From Corydoras sp. C115 (taxonomy: Eukaryota; Chordata; Actinopteri; Siluriformes; Callichthyidae): a DNA stretch of 64,000 nucleotides. The stretch is taken from NCBI GenBank assembly GCA_019802505.1, contig JAFMOC010000031.1, positions 4,222,501 to 4,286,500 on the forward strand, read 5' to 3'. How positions within the stretch are numbered: position 1 is the first letter of the stretch; the number at the start of each line of letters is the position of its first letter. Shown piece by piece: positions 34,501 through 47,943 of the stretch. The position numbers were made by a program, and so were the translations under genes. Under the pieces are notes generated by a model. The model worked only from the letters and a program-made list of their open reading frames with translations. It was not told the DNA's origin and searched no databases.

Positions 34501-37500
34501 GGGTTGACGGCCAAGTCGGTGGGCCATTCTAAACGTACCTGAATAAGGAAAATAAAACTCATGAGATTTAGATTTAACTCTGTGAGGGGCTTACAAATCA
34601 AGCAGGAAAGTACATTAATATAAGTGGTTGCCTCCAAATGTTATGAGGATGATGCAGTAATGAATGTATTACTCTAAACCTAGGTTATAGGTCATATTTA
34701 GTATCACACATTTAATGAGCAAATATCTACTTGAAAACTGCTGAAGCGCACGTCTCTATCTTTTTTATTTTGTTTTGTTTTAAGCTCTTATACTTCCCAT
34801 ATTTTTTTTTTCCATTGCTCCATCCTATATTTAAGGGTTTATTTTTAACTTCAGCAACTTCACTTCTTCAATGTCAGACTTTGTTGTCCCTTACTTTATT
34901 CCAAACCAGTGAGTTAAGAAGATGTTAGTATTATGCAGTAAGGAATTCATATAATGATCAGAGAATGAACTACATTTTAATGTAGTCCTTAAGTATAAGT
35001 GAAATTTTCCTATGCAGTGTGGATATTTTAAATAGACATATGAGCACCTTAAAGGTCTTTATGTTGCAGAACACAAAGATGTTTATGCTTCACTAGTTGC
35101 AGGTAGATACGCAGCAACAGAAAAAGGCGAAGGTGCCTCAGAGAAAAGTTTTGTATTCACCTACAGTTCAACTTTTAATTAGAGTTTTCTTGAACTGCTG
35201 CAAATCATTAAACTGAGTTTGACAAGTTTGAAAAATAGTAAAAGTTTTTGGAGCAAAAATCTACACGTAAATCCTTTAACAACAGATTTTTAAATATATT
35301 ATTTTTGAACTGTACATTATGTTTGTTAGTGTATTATGCAAATGAAGTCTCCAAATATAAAATATGTAAATGTACACTTTATATAAATATACTGTATATA
35401 AAGAGCTTTACTTTGCTGTACTCTCTACAGTGAATGTTGAGAAGTCAACAAAACATTTCATTTATGCAGAGCTGACTAAATGTTTGCCTAAGACTGAAAA
35501 TGAGAGGCAGAACTCCCACATACCTGGCTAACATCCATGCTGGTGTCACAGCTGAGGGGTCGTACAGCAGTCAGATCATTTGCACCCAGCAGAGTGGAGA
35601 TGATGCCGTTTTGGTCCACTTTTCTGATCATGGTGGCATCCACAAAGTACATCAACCCATTTTTGTCGACTGCAATACCTGAGAGTGTGTGAAAAACCGA
35701 AATGTCAAGACCTTCATAAATCTTTTTTGTTAGAACTCTTTCCCTAACCCTTAGTATGTATTTTTTTATTATGAGCTTTTTGTCAAAATGGTCTGCAACC
35801 ATTAAATGTCACCTTGATTTTAACATGTCAATTCACATATAGGGGCAGAAGATGAAACAGACCACAATAGCATTTAAAGAAAAAGACGTGCAGCCGACTA
35901 AGCATCAGATGTACAAAGGTCAAAAGCTGCACTTCTGCAGAAAGGAACTGAACAGTAAAGCCAGGAGACGGTACCACAGCGCAAACGACAGTAGACACAA
36001 ACAAACACATTATATTTAAAGTTATGCAATTCTTATGTAAGCTGTTTTCCTATATATTAAGTGCTGTCCTGCACATTGTGCCCGTCATATGCAAAGGTAT
36101 GTACATTTGGATTATGGAGTGTAAAGTGTTAAGACATCAGTCCTGTAAAGAACTTGTTTGTTAGCTAATATGTGCTTCAGAGAAGATAAATAAGTTTGGT
36201 GGTGTCAGGGTGACCAGGACAACCCAGTGCATCTTATTCTCTTCGTCATTCAAGATGGAATTTTGATTAGAAACCTTTAAAATCTAACACCTCTTGGTTC
36301 TGTGATGTGGTTGGAAATAAGGTAGTTCCTTGTCTATACTGATTGTGTCTGAAGTTGTGTGTGCCCAGCGATGGATTGGCACTGTATCGTAAGTATATCT
36401 GCCCAGCGCCCAAAAGGTTCGTCCCTGGATGGGCATGGGAAACCTCCCACAACACTATACATTAGTATAGGATTAAGAAGAAGATAATGAGCTGAGACAT
36501 CAAGGCTCTACAGCTTGGGCTTCAAAAGAATGAAGCAGAAAGAATTTGAGCAAAAAATGGATACAGGAATTTAGGCAAGTAATTAAATGAAGAAATTCTA
36601 AAATTGAATGTTGGCCCAGCCTCATTAGAAACTGAGTATAAATCTATGGACTGAGTTTGCTATTGAAGCATTTGATGTTAGAAACAAGCATGACCTCTAG
36701 AACTCTTACCCAGTCACTGAATGGAGGGAGGTTCAAGGAACTCCAAGATTACATCCTATGAAAGTGTCAATCACAACAAGCAGCCAGGGTGCAGAACTCT
36801 GTAAAGTGACTCATAAACCCTGGTGTCCTGAACAAATCGAGTTGAATGGATGGTCTTGAATTGTGGGCTATCCAAATAAAATGATGTTACAGAGACTTCA
36901 AACTACATACCATTTTCCCTGACGTGACACTGTGCAGATTCGCACAGTTAGTGTGTATATGCAGCAAATGGTAGGGATGTAATCTAAAAAAAATTTAAGC
37001 CTGAGCCTAAATATTGAGCAGATATGTAACTTAATATACAATAAACAAGATTATATATTAGAATACAGTATAACAGAACTTTGATTCATGAGCACAACAA
37101 GCACAACTGTATCTTCCAGCAAGTTAACAAAGGATATAACAAAAGGTACACTACCCTCAAGTGAATTTAGGGAATGGATAACAAAACAGTACAATAAGAT
37201 AGACCTTTATTTGTCCCACAATGGGGAAATTCACAATATTCACAGTACAATTCCTATGCATATGTGTAAATGACAAAATGAACCCTGTGACCTTTAAAAG
37301 ATAAATCTATTCTGTGTTAATTCTATAGGTATGATGCAACTAACTGAAAACTTTGATCTGAAACATTCCGAATCCAGCACAGGGTGCTCTGTCATCGAGT
37401 GTGCCTCCAATGATGTCTCACTGCACTCAGTCATCTGTGATTTGGAAAGACTCTGTAGTCTGCCTTCATTTCTTTTCTTGATTCTATGTCTGACTGAAGC

Positions 37501-40500
37501 TATGCTAGTATGACATGTCTGACAGTTTGGTGTCATCTTTTATAACTGATTTCTTTAAATGTATTTATGACTGCATTTACATTACCATGAGGAAATAACT
37601 CAAATCCGATTAGCCTTAATGTTAACATTTTTTTCTCTGTGCTATATGTACATATAAATTCAAGTTTCAGGTTTTCATCTGGTACGTGGTTCTGTATCAA
37701 AATTTATCTAAACTTGATCTAAAATTGGCTTTATATAGTGTGTGTGTGCCTGTGTGAGTGAGTTTGTGGAAAATAATGAGATGAGTTGAGAATTTCTAGA
37801 AGAAACAATAATATTTATCTCTTATTGCTGAAATAATGTTTCTCACTCGCTGTACCATTTAAACCCAGGTACAGAAGAACAGCCATGAAGTTCCACAGGC
37901 TTTGAAGATTCACAGTATACAGAGAAATAATTAGTGGCTTGAGGTGTCAATGTTCACTTTCATTTCGATAGCACCTGGACTCTTTTATCCTTATCTAGTC
38001 AACTTTCGATGTTCGGTATTATTACTTCAAAAGAATGAGATGTAAAGTGATGCAAAATAAAGGTTTAATCACTTTTCTTGCTTTATCATGACACAGAGCT
38101 GCTGTGTGGCACCAGTGATATTGCTGATGAATAGTGAAATCATGTCTTTACATTTATTATTGACTGACATTATAATTTTCTGTCATTCCTCCTTACCTTT
38201 TGGGCTCATAAGTGTGGCCTCTATAGCTTTACCCCCATCCCCACAGCGCTCATCGAAGGGTAGACACTGCTCTCCTGTACCGGCAACCACCTCAGCGTTG
38301 TCAGCCAGAGTACGACCACCAGTGAGCGATCGCACCCTGTAAATCCTCCGGGAGTTTGTGTCTGAGATGAACAGAGCCCCTGTAACTGGGTCTACAGCTA
38401 AGAAGTACTTATGTGTTGGGTTGTTGCTAAAAAAAATCATGTTAGTAAAGTCAACACCAAAGTCGAATCATCTGCAATAGTTAAATGGTTAAGTTTAAAA
38501 AGGCCAATACTCACCTGTGTCGAAAATCCTTATTTCTTTGTGGCACAAAAGAAGCAAGATAAGAAAGCAACATTTTGACATGTGCAACTATGGAAGATAT
38601 TAAAATGCAATTAGATACTACATACTGCCCTAAAAACTAAAGATTTGAAAAAATGCTCCTGCCTTTCTTTTGTCATACCTTAGCTCTAAAATGCGAGTGG
38701 TGTTGAGGGAAGGGTACACCCTGCGCACAAAATTCAGGTCACCCACATAAAGACTGCCATCGATTCCTGCTGCCAGGGCCACTGGTGCCAACAGTTTATT
38801 TCCATCTGCCAATCCGTTACAACTCGGGCAAGAGATACTCCGCCGACGCCCGTTGCCCATAGTGCTGGTTATAACTGGGGGTTGCTGGCAAACAAAGACA
38901 TTCTCCCCACTTCCTTTATGAAGAATGCCTGTAACGAGAGGCACAATCAGTCAATGTTTCATTGTTAAAAGTCAAAATAATGCTTTTAGAGTGCATTGCA
39001 GTAAAACCTTATAAGTTGGGTTTACAAGCTTGATGTTTTAACTTTTATGACCATGTTGGGGTTAATGCACTTAATAGAACTTGGTTATGAGTAGAAGTGG
39101 ACAAAACCAATCTAATCTTTATATTATGATATATTTTCAGTATGTAAGTAAAATAAATGTCATTCCTCTACTGGTTGTATTGTAGAGTATAGAAGTTCAT
39201 ACCACTTCGCAGATTGAGAATGTGATGTTTGTCCAAAGACCATCCACCAAAGTTAGAGGGCTCCAGTTCATATCCCTGCAATACTGCTGTTCTCTTCTCC
39301 CACAATACCAGACTAGGACACGTTTCATACTCATAACCAACAGAAACTGAGGAGAGATAGAAAGGAGAGAGATTTTATATTGTATACAAGTTTAGTTTTT
39401 GACACTTTTGCAACTTGGAATTAGGAATTAAACCCTTAACCTTCAGACAAAATATCAACTCGATGTTATGATGAGAATGACCCAGTTCAGCTCATTACAA
39501 TTAGGCTTTTACTGAGATAAGACAAGAAGTGAATACAAGACCTGTTTACAACATGTCCTCTTAAATTCCAAAAAGACTTGTGAACCATCTTACAACAGCT
39601 ATGACAGGTAGTGATGATTTTACTTTTACTATTTTATGTTACATCTGGTGCTATACTGGAATCACAACACATACTGTAATCAAATCTGTAGTATAAATCT
39701 ATCATTTATTCTCATCCTTTAGCAAGTCGGACCAAGTCTGACACAGATTTTCAGCTACAATCATAAGATGATCTGTGTGATACAGTAAATAGGATCTTGT
39801 TGATAAGGATAGTGGAGTCGCCATCTGACTGTCTGCACACATGCCACAGTAGTGACACACTGCAAAGCTCAGCAGTTTCTCCCCAGCAGCGACAACCACG
39901 GCAGATACTTTAAGCCTCTTTTTAAAACCAGCAGTGACAGGGGTGATGAAGCCTCTAACATCGCACTGGCTTCATGGTCCTACACTTAGCTGAATATTAA
40001 TTCCCTTTTAAGTATAATAAGCTCTAGGGGAGTCCATACTGAGTGGATCAAAATCCATAGAAAAGAAAATGCTTTACGCCATGCTGTTTAAATGAATCCA
40101 ACGTTCTTTCTGTAGGTTTATTGTGTTTTTGTGAATATAATAGCAAGCCAGATAAGTGGGATCAAAGCAGACCTACCTTAAAGGGACTTGCCAGTATTTA
40201 TTTCTACTAGGAAAAATAATTTAAATATATTGCACTGGTTCCATATTTCTATGAAATCTTGTTAAAAGCTTTTGTTCAATAAAACAAATCTGGTGGTTCA
40301 TCTTTATGATACTTGATACACTGTACCTGAAAAGCCTTTTGTGACACACAACACAAACTCAGAATTTACATATTTTTAGGTTTTAATAAAGTACCAGGGA
40401 ATAAGATTTAGTTGCATCGACTAAGGACATTGCAAATTGCAACCAACTGAAAAATAATTCACCTGACTCTAATGAAGGCTACTTTGCCTTTGCTTCTTTA

Positions 40501-43500
40501 AACTGTAGTGATACAACTATTATAGCAATACAGTATCACAACATAGTGTTCTCAGTTGACATTGTGCCACTCAAGACTCATTCTAATTCTCACATCTTCT
40601 CCCCGTGTGGGTTACCTATGGTTCTACTGTTTATTCCCACAGTCAACAAACATAGATTTTAGGTAAATTTACTGCTAGAAATTGCCCCTATATATAGTTT
40701 GTGTCTGTTTGAGTGAGTGTGTGCCGAGTAATAGATTGGGACCCTGTCCTGGGTGTATCAGCCCAGTGCCTGAAACATTCTCCCCTGGATGGGCATGGGA
40801 ACCAGTCCTAGACCCTAGTATAGGATTAAATGAAAGATAATGGATGCATAATTGTAAATATAATATTGTATTTTACTAACATATTATTTTGAATCTAAAG
40901 ACCATACAGTAAAAGACAATGACATCAATTAAAAATGAAGGTTTGGATACAAAAAGGAAGAAAAAAGCCTGGATTACTCCTTTAAGAGCATTCAATATCT
41001 CAGTTGTATTCAGAATTCGTGATTTTAAATGTTGGAATATTATGGCATCATTGCTTAGGCTTCAGTTTATTTAAATAGATTCGAGCCAAACCTACCTACT
41101 GCCTCAGAAAGGCCATAGACTCTTTGGCCGTAAGCATCTGTCTTGTCCCATATGAAGGTGTAAGCCAGGTTAGGTGAAGCATGGAACCATTTCTGAAAGA
41201 GGTGACCCTCCACAGCAACCATCAGATGTACCTTGATCAGACTAAGAGGCACTACGGCCTGGGTCATGGTGATTTTTAGTAGTGAACGGTACCCTGCCGC
41301 TCTGGAGCTCAGGTGACACAGTTTCAGAGTGCTGCCCGGGATCTCAATCAGCTCATGAAGAACCTGACAAACATAAAGAACAAGAGATTTAGGCTTGTGT
41401 TAGCCGAATCTTTCAGATCACAAGCAGTAGTGAAGTAAAGCCCTCCCTTGGGGAGAAGGTGGATAAAAAGTGAGTGGATAATGAGAAAGATAAGATTAGG
41501 CCCAGCAGAAGGAGAAAAAATAAGATAAATGAGATGGAAAAGAAGTGTGTGAGGGGAGGTGAATTGGAAATAGGGAACGAAAGTATAACTGTGATTTCAA
41601 TCAATTTCTGAAGTAGCTCATTTACACACACACAAAAAAAAAACATCCTAGCTGAAGTAAAATTCTTGTACCATGTGCTTTCTGCAAATGTCACTAACTT
41701 AAGTTGAAAAGCCTGGATGGCCATAGTACCATTTAATGAACATATGAAGGAACAGAAGGACTTGAGGTGAAGAAAAAATAGCATTTCTGCACCATCTGTG
41801 GCATAATGAAGGGAGAATTAAAGGCCTGCATGACCCAGACCGTTCAGTTCTGACCTGAGTCTCAGGGATAATGGACCTTTCTCCGGGTCGGGAGCTGAAG
41901 AAGGAGGAAAGGGGTGAAGTCACCACCACCGGATCGGGCCGAACAAAGCCGCTCAGGTCGCAGCCTGGGATGGTGTTCTCTTCTGTCTTCATCATAAGTG
42001 TGTCCATGGCATAAAAGCTGTTCCACGGCAGCCACACTGTGCGCTCCTGGCTTAGGAAGGGTGCACGCTCGAAATGCAACGTGAGAGACGCGCCTCCGTT
42101 AGCGATAAGGTCAAAGCTGTGGGAAAGCGGGTCGGAGACGAAAGCGCACAGTGAGAAGAAAAACATAATTACTTGTGCTCTATGTATTATAGATGGCACT
42201 ATTGCACTCTGAATGATTTTACCAGTCAAGATGTCATTTTCAGGGGGAGGGATAATTAATTTCAATAATAAACTGCAGTCATTAAAGCAGAAAATGCTCT
42301 GGGTTTACACGACTCCAACTGAATGTGATAAACATTTACTCTGTATTTGTTTTAATGATGTGGTATACATCATCAGTGCTGGAAGCAGAAACGCATAATG
42401 ACATTGTAGAGTTTAAGAATGTCAGAAGTGATCTAAACTCCTAGCATAGAGGGGGAGAGAAAGCTATTAAAGCTAACTAATGTTTGGTTGGGAAAGTTCA
42501 ACTTTGTACTCACGTCCCATCTTGCCGTGTGAGGGTGTATCCATAATGAGGGTACTTGACAAAGGACACATTGACCCCCACTAGAGGGGTTCCATCTGTA
42601 GTCAGCACCTGACCTCTGATCAGAGAAGCGAGGCTGAAATAGACAAAATGAAATCAATGAATGTTAGGTTACCCAGAAATCGGTGTAACAGCAAAATGAC
42701 CTTATTAAATAAACAGTTTTCTTACAAAACAGGAATGAATGGGCCTTTGAATTAGAACCTACCCCCTTCAGATTAATAGCCCAACACCCTAACCACTGAG
42801 CTACCACACACACACATTACCACAATGTAAAATTTAAAGAGGGTGTATTTGCTTCACACATGACTGTTGCACAGTGTTGTACCTGGCATTGAAGGGGTTT
42901 TCTCCTTGGATGATGTGTGTACTATCTCTGCCCACCAACATATTAACACGCTCATAGAAAGAGCGGACCTTCTGCACAGGTAACTGGCTCTGCTGGATCA
43001 CCTGCAGTGGATCTCGAGAGCCCCGACACAGTGGGCTGTTCTGGCATGGGCTTTGGATACAGCAATCAGGGTCCATGCAGTCAGTAAGACCATCTGAAAA
43101 AAAGAAAAATCTGTTTGCTAAGGAATCTAATGAAGCAACATTTTTAAAACCTGCTAATTTAATGTCAAAGACCCTTTTAAGTGAGAGTTTAGACTTCAAA
43201 CAAATGCTGTTTTAGATCTTGAGCTGCTTTGCTTCTTCAGGTTCATATGCCAACAATTAACTGGATCATTCTTTTATGTTGTTGCCTAAAAGAAACAAGG
43301 TTGCAAAATGTCTACGGTTCAGCAAGCCAGATTACTTTCTGTTACGGCAGCTGAAAGTCGAAGTGAGAATTCCAGCGAGAGTGAGTGAGAGAGCGGGTGC
43401 GTGAGAGAGAAAGAGAGAGAGAGGTAGAGAAAGAGAAATAGAGAAAAAGAGAGAATAAATAAGGCGGGCCCACAAAAAAGGCACCTTGAGTCAGTGAAAG

Positions 43501-46500
43501 CATTTATCTCCTTAACTGCACCCCACTGAGACGAGCTGTCCACTCAAAGTCACTCTGACCCTTGAGTGGGGAAAGACTTTCATAGCCACTGTGCTCCTTT
43601 CCTCACTAACAATATGGTGGACACACAGTTGATCAGGAGACTGAACTGTTATTATTGTTTGTCAACTTCACCAATTTTACCAAAAGTAGAACACTCATAT
43701 AAAATAGTATTTAACATTTAATTTCCTTTGATGTCCCCCAAATGACTAGACAAACTGGTAAAAATTAGCTAGTGTGCAATAATAGCTACCTAGTTGACCC
43801 ACTTGGGTCAATATGATAAATGTGTAACACATTGCTTGCAGGTCAGTGTTGACAATAATTTACAAGTAGCTTTTTTTGTTCTCAGTATCTGATTTTACTG
43901 ATAGTAAAGAACAATTATCTAATAAGCAATACAATGTTTTTGCACTCCTATTACCACATGTCTATAAAAGTAAACACTTATGCCCTTTGAACAGCTTTGT
44001 GGAAATAGTTTGGGGAAAATTTGTTTCTTCTGATTCTGCATGATCAATTGGATATTGTTATTATTCTATATATTGTGGAGTTAAAGTTTAAGGGCGTCCC
44101 CTTTTTGATTTCCACCATTATATTTGCAGTTAAGTCTTATTGGTTTAATATTTAATATTTAATTTATATTGGTTCTTGGTTTTTCAATTAGCCAGATTTT
44201 TAAAGTGTTCTATGTAGGTGTCTTTAACCTTCTGAGTTTATTCTATGTTTTGTTCAATTTGTCTTATATATTTTTTTCTTAAATGCATGTAGAAAATGAT
44301 TTTGAATCTCACAGAAGAGTTGTTGTGGATTCAGCAGGACTGTTAATTTCCAAGAACTTTTGATGTCTGTATCAAATTAAGAATCTTTGAGTGGTGATTT
44401 ATTCAGGCTCAGTCTGATGGTAATTTGGTTCCCAAGTAATTGAGACAGGAGCATGATCACTGATTGTGTGGATTTGCATATGTAAGATGCATGGAATAAT
44501 TGAGCCACTGATTAAAAAAAAAGTCAATATATTTCCTGAATGGTGGCCTGGAGAGTCAAATGAAAATGTTTTGGTTGTCAAATGACTTCAACTCTAAACA
44601 CTGCTCAGACCAAAATCATACATACATTGCTTATTGTTCATGAAGGGCACCAAATGCATGTATGATTCAGAGCTTTTTAATTTCTGAAAAGAGATGTAAA
44701 TTGATGACTTTTACAATTGGCACCTGCTATGGTTCTAAAATCCAGCATATTGGACTGGTTTTTCCAGCATTTTCTCCTAGTTTTCTTAAATTTAGTTTTT
44801 CTCTACTTGATGATCATCGTCCACAAAAGTATTTAGCGCTGTACTCCTTGTGTCAGTTCTAATTTGCCTGCATGTTTTATAAATCATTTATTGTCTGAAA
44901 TTTATAGAGTAAATTATAAAAAAACACTCCATATATAATTTTTAAAAACAGAATATTTTAAAGTTTAATTTAAACCGCTTTCACATCAAGACTTCATTTG
45001 CACATGTCTGGAGGATTCTCACACCAGTGTCTGAGTATAATCCCATAATTAAATTTTTTACTCATTATGAAATAATTATAAAAAATTAAAGCTATATTTG
45101 AAATTCAATTAAACAATAATATCGCTCCCTCCATACCCTTCCCCAACCATAAATTGACTAGCTTTATCAAAGGAGAGCACACAGGTTAATAATAACATGA
45201 CATGGATTTTTCCACTTTATAAAGGCAAACATGAGCTTTGCCAGCTGCTTTTGCCTTCTCTGACCTCCTTCGTTGTCCTTGTTGTCTGCGCAAGATGTCT
45301 CCATGGCGACGTTGCACCCAGTGCCCCTCCAGCCAGTTTTGCACTCACAGTGCCAGCTGTTCTGCCCCATGGTGCACTGCCCATTGCCACTGCACAGGTT
45401 TGGACAACCATCTAAAGAATAGGGAGGGCATGGGGATAAAAGGTGAACAACAGAGAATTAGGGAGAAGTTTGCTTTATAAGGTAAAAAAAACAATAGCAA
45501 ACATCTAGATGCCGGTTAAAAGTTCTACATCGTCTCATGGCATGCGTTAACATGCACACTCAAACCCATGCAATGAGGACACAAACTCACTCCCTAACAC
45601 ACGACACCCACCACTGCACTGGACTTGTCTGCGTAAGAGGAAGCATTCAGATGACTAAGTCAAAAGCATCACTGACCGCTTGTCTGTTGAAAATATCATT
45701 TGGATTTTGAAACAGACCACAGACAGCTCGATGTTTCACTGGAGTGGCGAACAACTGTAACAGAACTCCACTGAGTTCTGGTTGAGTTGAAAAGATTGGA
45801 TAAGAAGAGGCGTAGGTGCTCTCACTGGGTTCATTTGGAGGAGATGATTTGATTCCCCTGGCCTGAGCATATTGCTCTCCTCGTAGGAACACGATTACGA
45901 GAAGTAACAGACAGATCAGATGAGATTAGAAAGGCTTGTGTGTATTTAGGTGAGAGTGATCTTGAGATACTGGGAACATTTAACACGAGAGCTGAGAGTG
46001 AGAGCGAGGTGAGCAAGCGAGGTGAGAGCCTTGGGTTATGTTGTGATATAATACATATTAGGAGGAATACATTTGTGTGGGTGATTTTGTCAAAAGTGTG
46101 CTGGAGGCTGAGATATGCTTTACAAATGTTGGGCTCCTACGTATTAACTTCATAAAGCATTCATGAAATATACATTTATAACTCTTCAAGTTCTAAAACC
46201 GGAAGTAATTTTACAAAAGGTGCACTTTGAGAACTTTATAAGCATGCTTGACATAATCATGAGTGAAAGAAGAAGAACAGGACAGTTGGATTATTTTATC
46301 ATCTTTTTTACTGAACTGGACGTTTGAAATTTGGGTTTGCTTCAATGATTCAGGTCCAAGTCAGCTTAGTACCGAAATACACTGAAAGATATCAGTTATT
46401 CCATCAATGGACTTCTTTCTTCCCCGATGACATGAGCATATTTCAAGAATGTCAAGTTTCATCAGGCTCAAATTGTGCAAGAGTGATTCAGAAATATGAG

Positions 46501-47852
46501 CACTCATTTTCACACATTGTTCCACAAGGAGTTAGTTTTACAAAGTCCTGACCTTTCAAAAGTCTTTGGGATATACTGGAGAAAACTTTACAAAGTGGTT
46601 TGACACTTCTGCCATGAATACAAGATCTCAACTTTGCATAAAGTTGTTGAACCATGATTACAAGTGAATCAACTGCAACAAGGTTCAACAAAATTTGTGT
46701 GCATTTGATAATTTTTTTTTTGATACACAGTGTACAATAAACCAAAAATGATTTGTGGTCATTTCATATATAGTCCCAGCATGAATTTGTGAGTGCTCCG
46801 AGGACTGCCAGTGTTGGTGAGTGACGGTTATGCACACAGTGCCCCTTAAAGGGCAAACTCTATATTCCTGCTGTTTTATTAGAAGATAATTAAGCACCCT
46901 GGGGATGTGACATTTCTCATATGTTTATAGTTTAAACAGCTGTTTTTTTCAATGGGTTACAATGTGTTGTTGCATAGTTACTGTTGTCATTGCCTCATAT
47001 TTTAATAGCTAGGGGAAAAACATTGGGAGAGGCTGATTGAGTCTTTGTTGGAACAGCAGCCACACTCCAATTAAAGGGACGACATTTTGTTCAAACAGTT
47101 AACACATCAGTGTGGCCATAGCTTGAATGTCGGCCGCAGCAGAAATATGGGATTTTTGAGCAGATCACTGCCTTTCATCACATTTCCATGGCATTAGTGC
47201 AGCCTGATTTGGTACAGGTGACATTTCAATGGATTTGTGGTTAGAGGACATCCCGGGTGAAAGAGAACAATTTTCATTTAAAAATGAACTGTGCTGAGGC
47301 CCTTGTAGCTGCTATGAATCAACTAACATGCAGCAAAGCTTTAAATAATACTATTTTCAATGTCTGGTGCCTACAAAATGCCACATTAACGAATCACTAT
47401 GCATTGATTGTTACACAAAGAAAAAGTTACTTAGCAATAAATGCTTCTGAAATGAAGTTGCAGGCTTATTCTTATAAAGCTCCTCTACAGAGGAATCAGT
47501 GGGGGCTGCTGAGCTCTTTCATTGGCCAAGACCGAGCAGAGACTCTCTGTTATGCCAAAGGCCAGACTATTCTCCCCACACTAACTACAATAAAGTGGGA
47601 CTTCACAAAGTATTAAGACACCAAGCTAAAGTAATGTGGTTCGACTTCATTGTAATCCCTGCCAAAAAAGGTGAAATTGACTTGGGTTATGGGTCAGTAC
47701 ACACACTCAGAGAAAAGGAGAGATAGAGGTGGAGGCAAGGCAGCATAATCACACAGAAAGGATACCGTTAAGGAGGAAAGCCCTAAAGACTATTTACTAT
47801 ATAGTGTAAAAAGAAAGAAATACATAGAGATATGAAAAAGGGAAGATGAATA

Positions 47853-47943
<91 letters not shown>

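Noticed and set aside
47257..47616. 119-codon + strand open frame
   Set aside because: No recognisable domain, no splice context and no codon bias; it lies in a tenm3 intron. It could be chance, or part of the adjacent non-coding candidate.
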